Notes under the pieces: generated by a model
Databases searched by the model: none
Told to the model about the DNA's origin: nothing
What the model saw: the letters and a program-made list of their open reading frames with translations, nothing else
Assembly: GCF_003576645.1 (NCBI RefSeq)
Contig: NC_044916.1
Location: forward strand, 6,945,630 to 7,009,629
Length of the DNA: 64,000 nucleotides
Reading direction: 5' to 3'
Origin: Ipomoea triloba
Taxonomy: Eukaryota; Streptophyta; Magnoliopsida; Solanales; Convolvulaceae
Shown here: piece after piece, positions 57,780-64,000 of the stretch
Layout of the letters: the number at the start of each line of letters is the position of its first letter
Numbering within the stretch: the first letter of the stretch is position 1
Translations under genes and position numbers: made by a program

Positions 57780-59022
57780 GAGTCATAAATTACCCTTTGC
57801 AGAGAATTCCTTAACTAGCTCCAAGCCTTTACAGTTACTTTATACTGCTCAGTTCCCTTCTTCTATCTGTAAACTAAGAAAGGCGTTGTATGGCCTAAAG
57901 CAGGCACCACGTGCCTGGTATTTGGAACTATCAAAATTTTTGGTTTCTGCAGGTTTTGTTCGCTCCCGGGCGGATACCTCTCTGTTTGTTTACATCTCAA
58001 GTGGTATTATTGCGTACTTCATGGTCTACGTAGATGACATAATCCTCACTGAGAATAATGCCGATTTCATGGATGCTTTTGTGATGACTTTGGCTAACAA
58101 GTTTTCTATCAAGGACCTTGGTCTGCTACACTATTTCTTGGGGGTACAGGTGGTTCCCACAGCTCTTGGTTATTTTTTGTCGCAAGGAAACTACTTGGCA
58201 GATATTCTATCTCGGTTCCATATGGACGGTGTGAAACCAGTGTCTACTCCTATGGCGGTTGACCGTGTGTCTTGTGAGTCCTCCAGTAGTGTGGTTGATG
58301 CTACTGGTTACCGTCGCTTAATTGGCCTTCTCCAATATCTTCTTATTACTCGGCCCGACGTCGCGTTTGCGGTAAATAAATTGGCGCAGTCAATGCATAT
58401 GCCGACTGACGAACATTGGCAAGGAGCGAAGCGTGTGCTTCGATATTTGAAAGGTACTATTCATCATGGTTTGTTGTTGAAATATGATGCTCCTATGCGC
58501 TTGACAACCTTTTCTGACTCTGATTGGGGTAACATCCGGGACAATGGGCGATCCACAACTGCTTACTGTGTTTACCTCGGTGGAAATATTATTTCATGGA
58601 AGTCTACGAGACAGAAAACAGTGTCTAGGTCTTCCACGGAAGCGGAATATAGGGTTGTGGCACATGCAGCTGCTGAACTTATTTGGGTTCAGAATCTTTT
58701 ACGGGAAGTTGGAGTGCGCTTGCTTGACCCGCCTTCTCTATGTTGTGATAATCTTGGGGCGACGTATGTTTGTAGGAATCCAGTTTTTCACTCAAGAATG
58801 AAACATCTAGCTCTAGACTATTTCTTTGTTCGTGATATGGTTGCTGCTGGGTCTTTATTTGTTCGGCATGTCTCTGCTCGCGATCAGGTTGCGGATGTGT
58901 TAACTAAGCCATTGGGTCAGGCACTCTTTTATCGTTTCCGGTCCAAGATTGGTGTCATTGATGGCTCCACCATCTTGCGGGGCGTATTAAGGAATAATAT
59001 CTGTATTTATTTATTATATTGA
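57776..59022 (+). pseudogene. Copia reverse transcriptase/RNase H fragment
   Basis: Begins with the last piece of the integrase zinc region ([16 protein letters not shown]), then jumps at about 57850 directly into reverse transcriptase ([20 protein letters not shown]). YVDD is present in [10 protein letters not shown]. RNase H motifs are [31 protein letters not shown] and DNLGATYV. The frame runs into the LTR at 59022. The catalytic integrase core and the reverse transcriptase fingers are deleted, so the element cannot move by itself. Confidence 0.85.
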
Positions 59023-59424
59023 TTTAGTCTAGGCAGTTATATTTTCTCTCCTACAATTAGTCTATAGCTGTTGCTTTGGCTACCTATTTATAGCTTGTAG
59101 TTCACTGTGTTCAGGTGTGAATAATATATTCTTCCTTCACTTCTAATAGACCCTTCTGTAAAAGGATACGGGTAGACCCGGATCCATGATACAACTATTG
59201 AGTTTATATATATATATATAAAGCCGTGAAAGACAAGCAAGCTATTCATGTACACATATAATCTGTCTAGTCAAAAAAACTCAACAGATTTTTAAATGTC
59301 ATCATCTGCTTATTCAATTCATATTCTCAAATGCCACCTGGCCAGCCTCTATATGTTAATGAAGAAAACATAGATTGTGTGAAACTTCTTTCAACTTTCG
59401 TTAGTGGAAAGTTCAAATATGGAA

Positions 59425-59510
59425 GCTAAAACTATAAGAGACACCCCTAATCAAGCACATCACATATGTGTCTCAATAGTGTATACACACAGTGACAAAA
59501 AAACATCAAA
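59425..59510 (+). promoter_or_regulatory. Core promoter and leader of ankyrin gene 3
   Basis: GGAAGCTAAAACTATAAGAG places a TATA box at about 59432-59438, 79 bp before the ATG; GTCTCAATAGTGTATACAC follows. It matches genes 1 and 2. Upstream homology to gene 2 reaches back only to about 59218, where it meets the organelle-like insert and copia element. Confidence 0.6.

Positions 59511-64000
<4,490 letters not shown>

Larger units (their letters stand above)
56073..59148 (+). mobile_element. Ty1/copia element with deleted integrase, full ends
   Basis: Two identical-looking 164-bp LTRs (56073-56236; 58985-59148) start TATTAAGG and end TTCTAATA, flanked by the exact target duplication GACCC (56068-56072; 59149-59153). 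The primer-binding phrase TGGTATCAAGAGC starts at 56237 (initiator-Met tRNA type). A G-rich tract (GCGGGGCG) precedes the 3' LTR. The total of 3076 bp compares with nearly 5 kb for intact copia elements; integrase core and the first part of reverse transcriptase are missing. Confidence 0.9.

Overview
This is plant nuclear DNA, most likely from a eudicot. It is AT-rich and intron-bearing. It carries plant-only families (type I MADS-box, class II small heat-shock protein, ankyrin/PGG membrane proteins), CCCTAAA-type telomere-like repeats, and many plant transposons: CACTA-like, hAT, Mutator-like, LINE, SINE, Ty1/copia and Ty3/gypsy. I cannot name the species.

Layout. 0-1.4 kb: a shortened class II HSP20 gene on the minus strand and a nested tandem repeat. 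2.2-7.2 kb: a tandem duplication of a type I MADS-box gene, both copies broken, separated by a retroposed poly(A) sequence. 7.2-10.2 kb: small transposon remnants and a Myb/SANT-like pseudogene. 10.3-15.3 kb: a large imperfect palindrome whose centre is a mirror-image promoter between two divergent copies of an unrecognised gene; its arms carry CACTA-like ends and arm-specific insertions. 15.3-16.3 kb: a LINE with an inverted 5' part, then a hAT-type BED zinc-finger remnant. 22-25 kb: a PP2A B' subunit pseudogene, a SINE-like sequence and a fold-back MITE. 25.3-29.5 kb: about 1.65 kb of degenerate interstitial telomere-like repeat followed by a 219-bp tandem repeat.

31.8-64 kb holds the only genes that look intact: three tandem, same-strand ankyrin-repeat/PGG (BDA1/ITN1-like) genes at 31852-36858, 39139-41935 and 59511 to beyond the window end. 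Each has two exons split at the same codon position (after the GAG that ends exon 1) and a similar short promoter. They would encode four-pass membrane proteins of a family known from plant immune and stress signalling. Their introns and flanks are loaded with insertions: a short LTR element in intron 1, a SINE-like sequence in intron 2, a hAT element with an 18-bp minisatellite in intron 3, a GAG-only gypsy element after gene 2, and an integrase-deleted copia element before gene 3.

Caution on the assembly. Five single-N junctions (18236, 27866, 43053, 48461, 50441) are each flanked by long, essentially identical direct repeats. They look like overlapping contigs that were never merged. A 25-N gap (55473-55497) lies between two near-identical copies of a retroelement 5' end. 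The 891-N gap (44778-45668) appears to be about 1 bp in reality. Roughly 11 kb of the window is therefore probably redundant, and duplicate features there are marked as likely artefacts.
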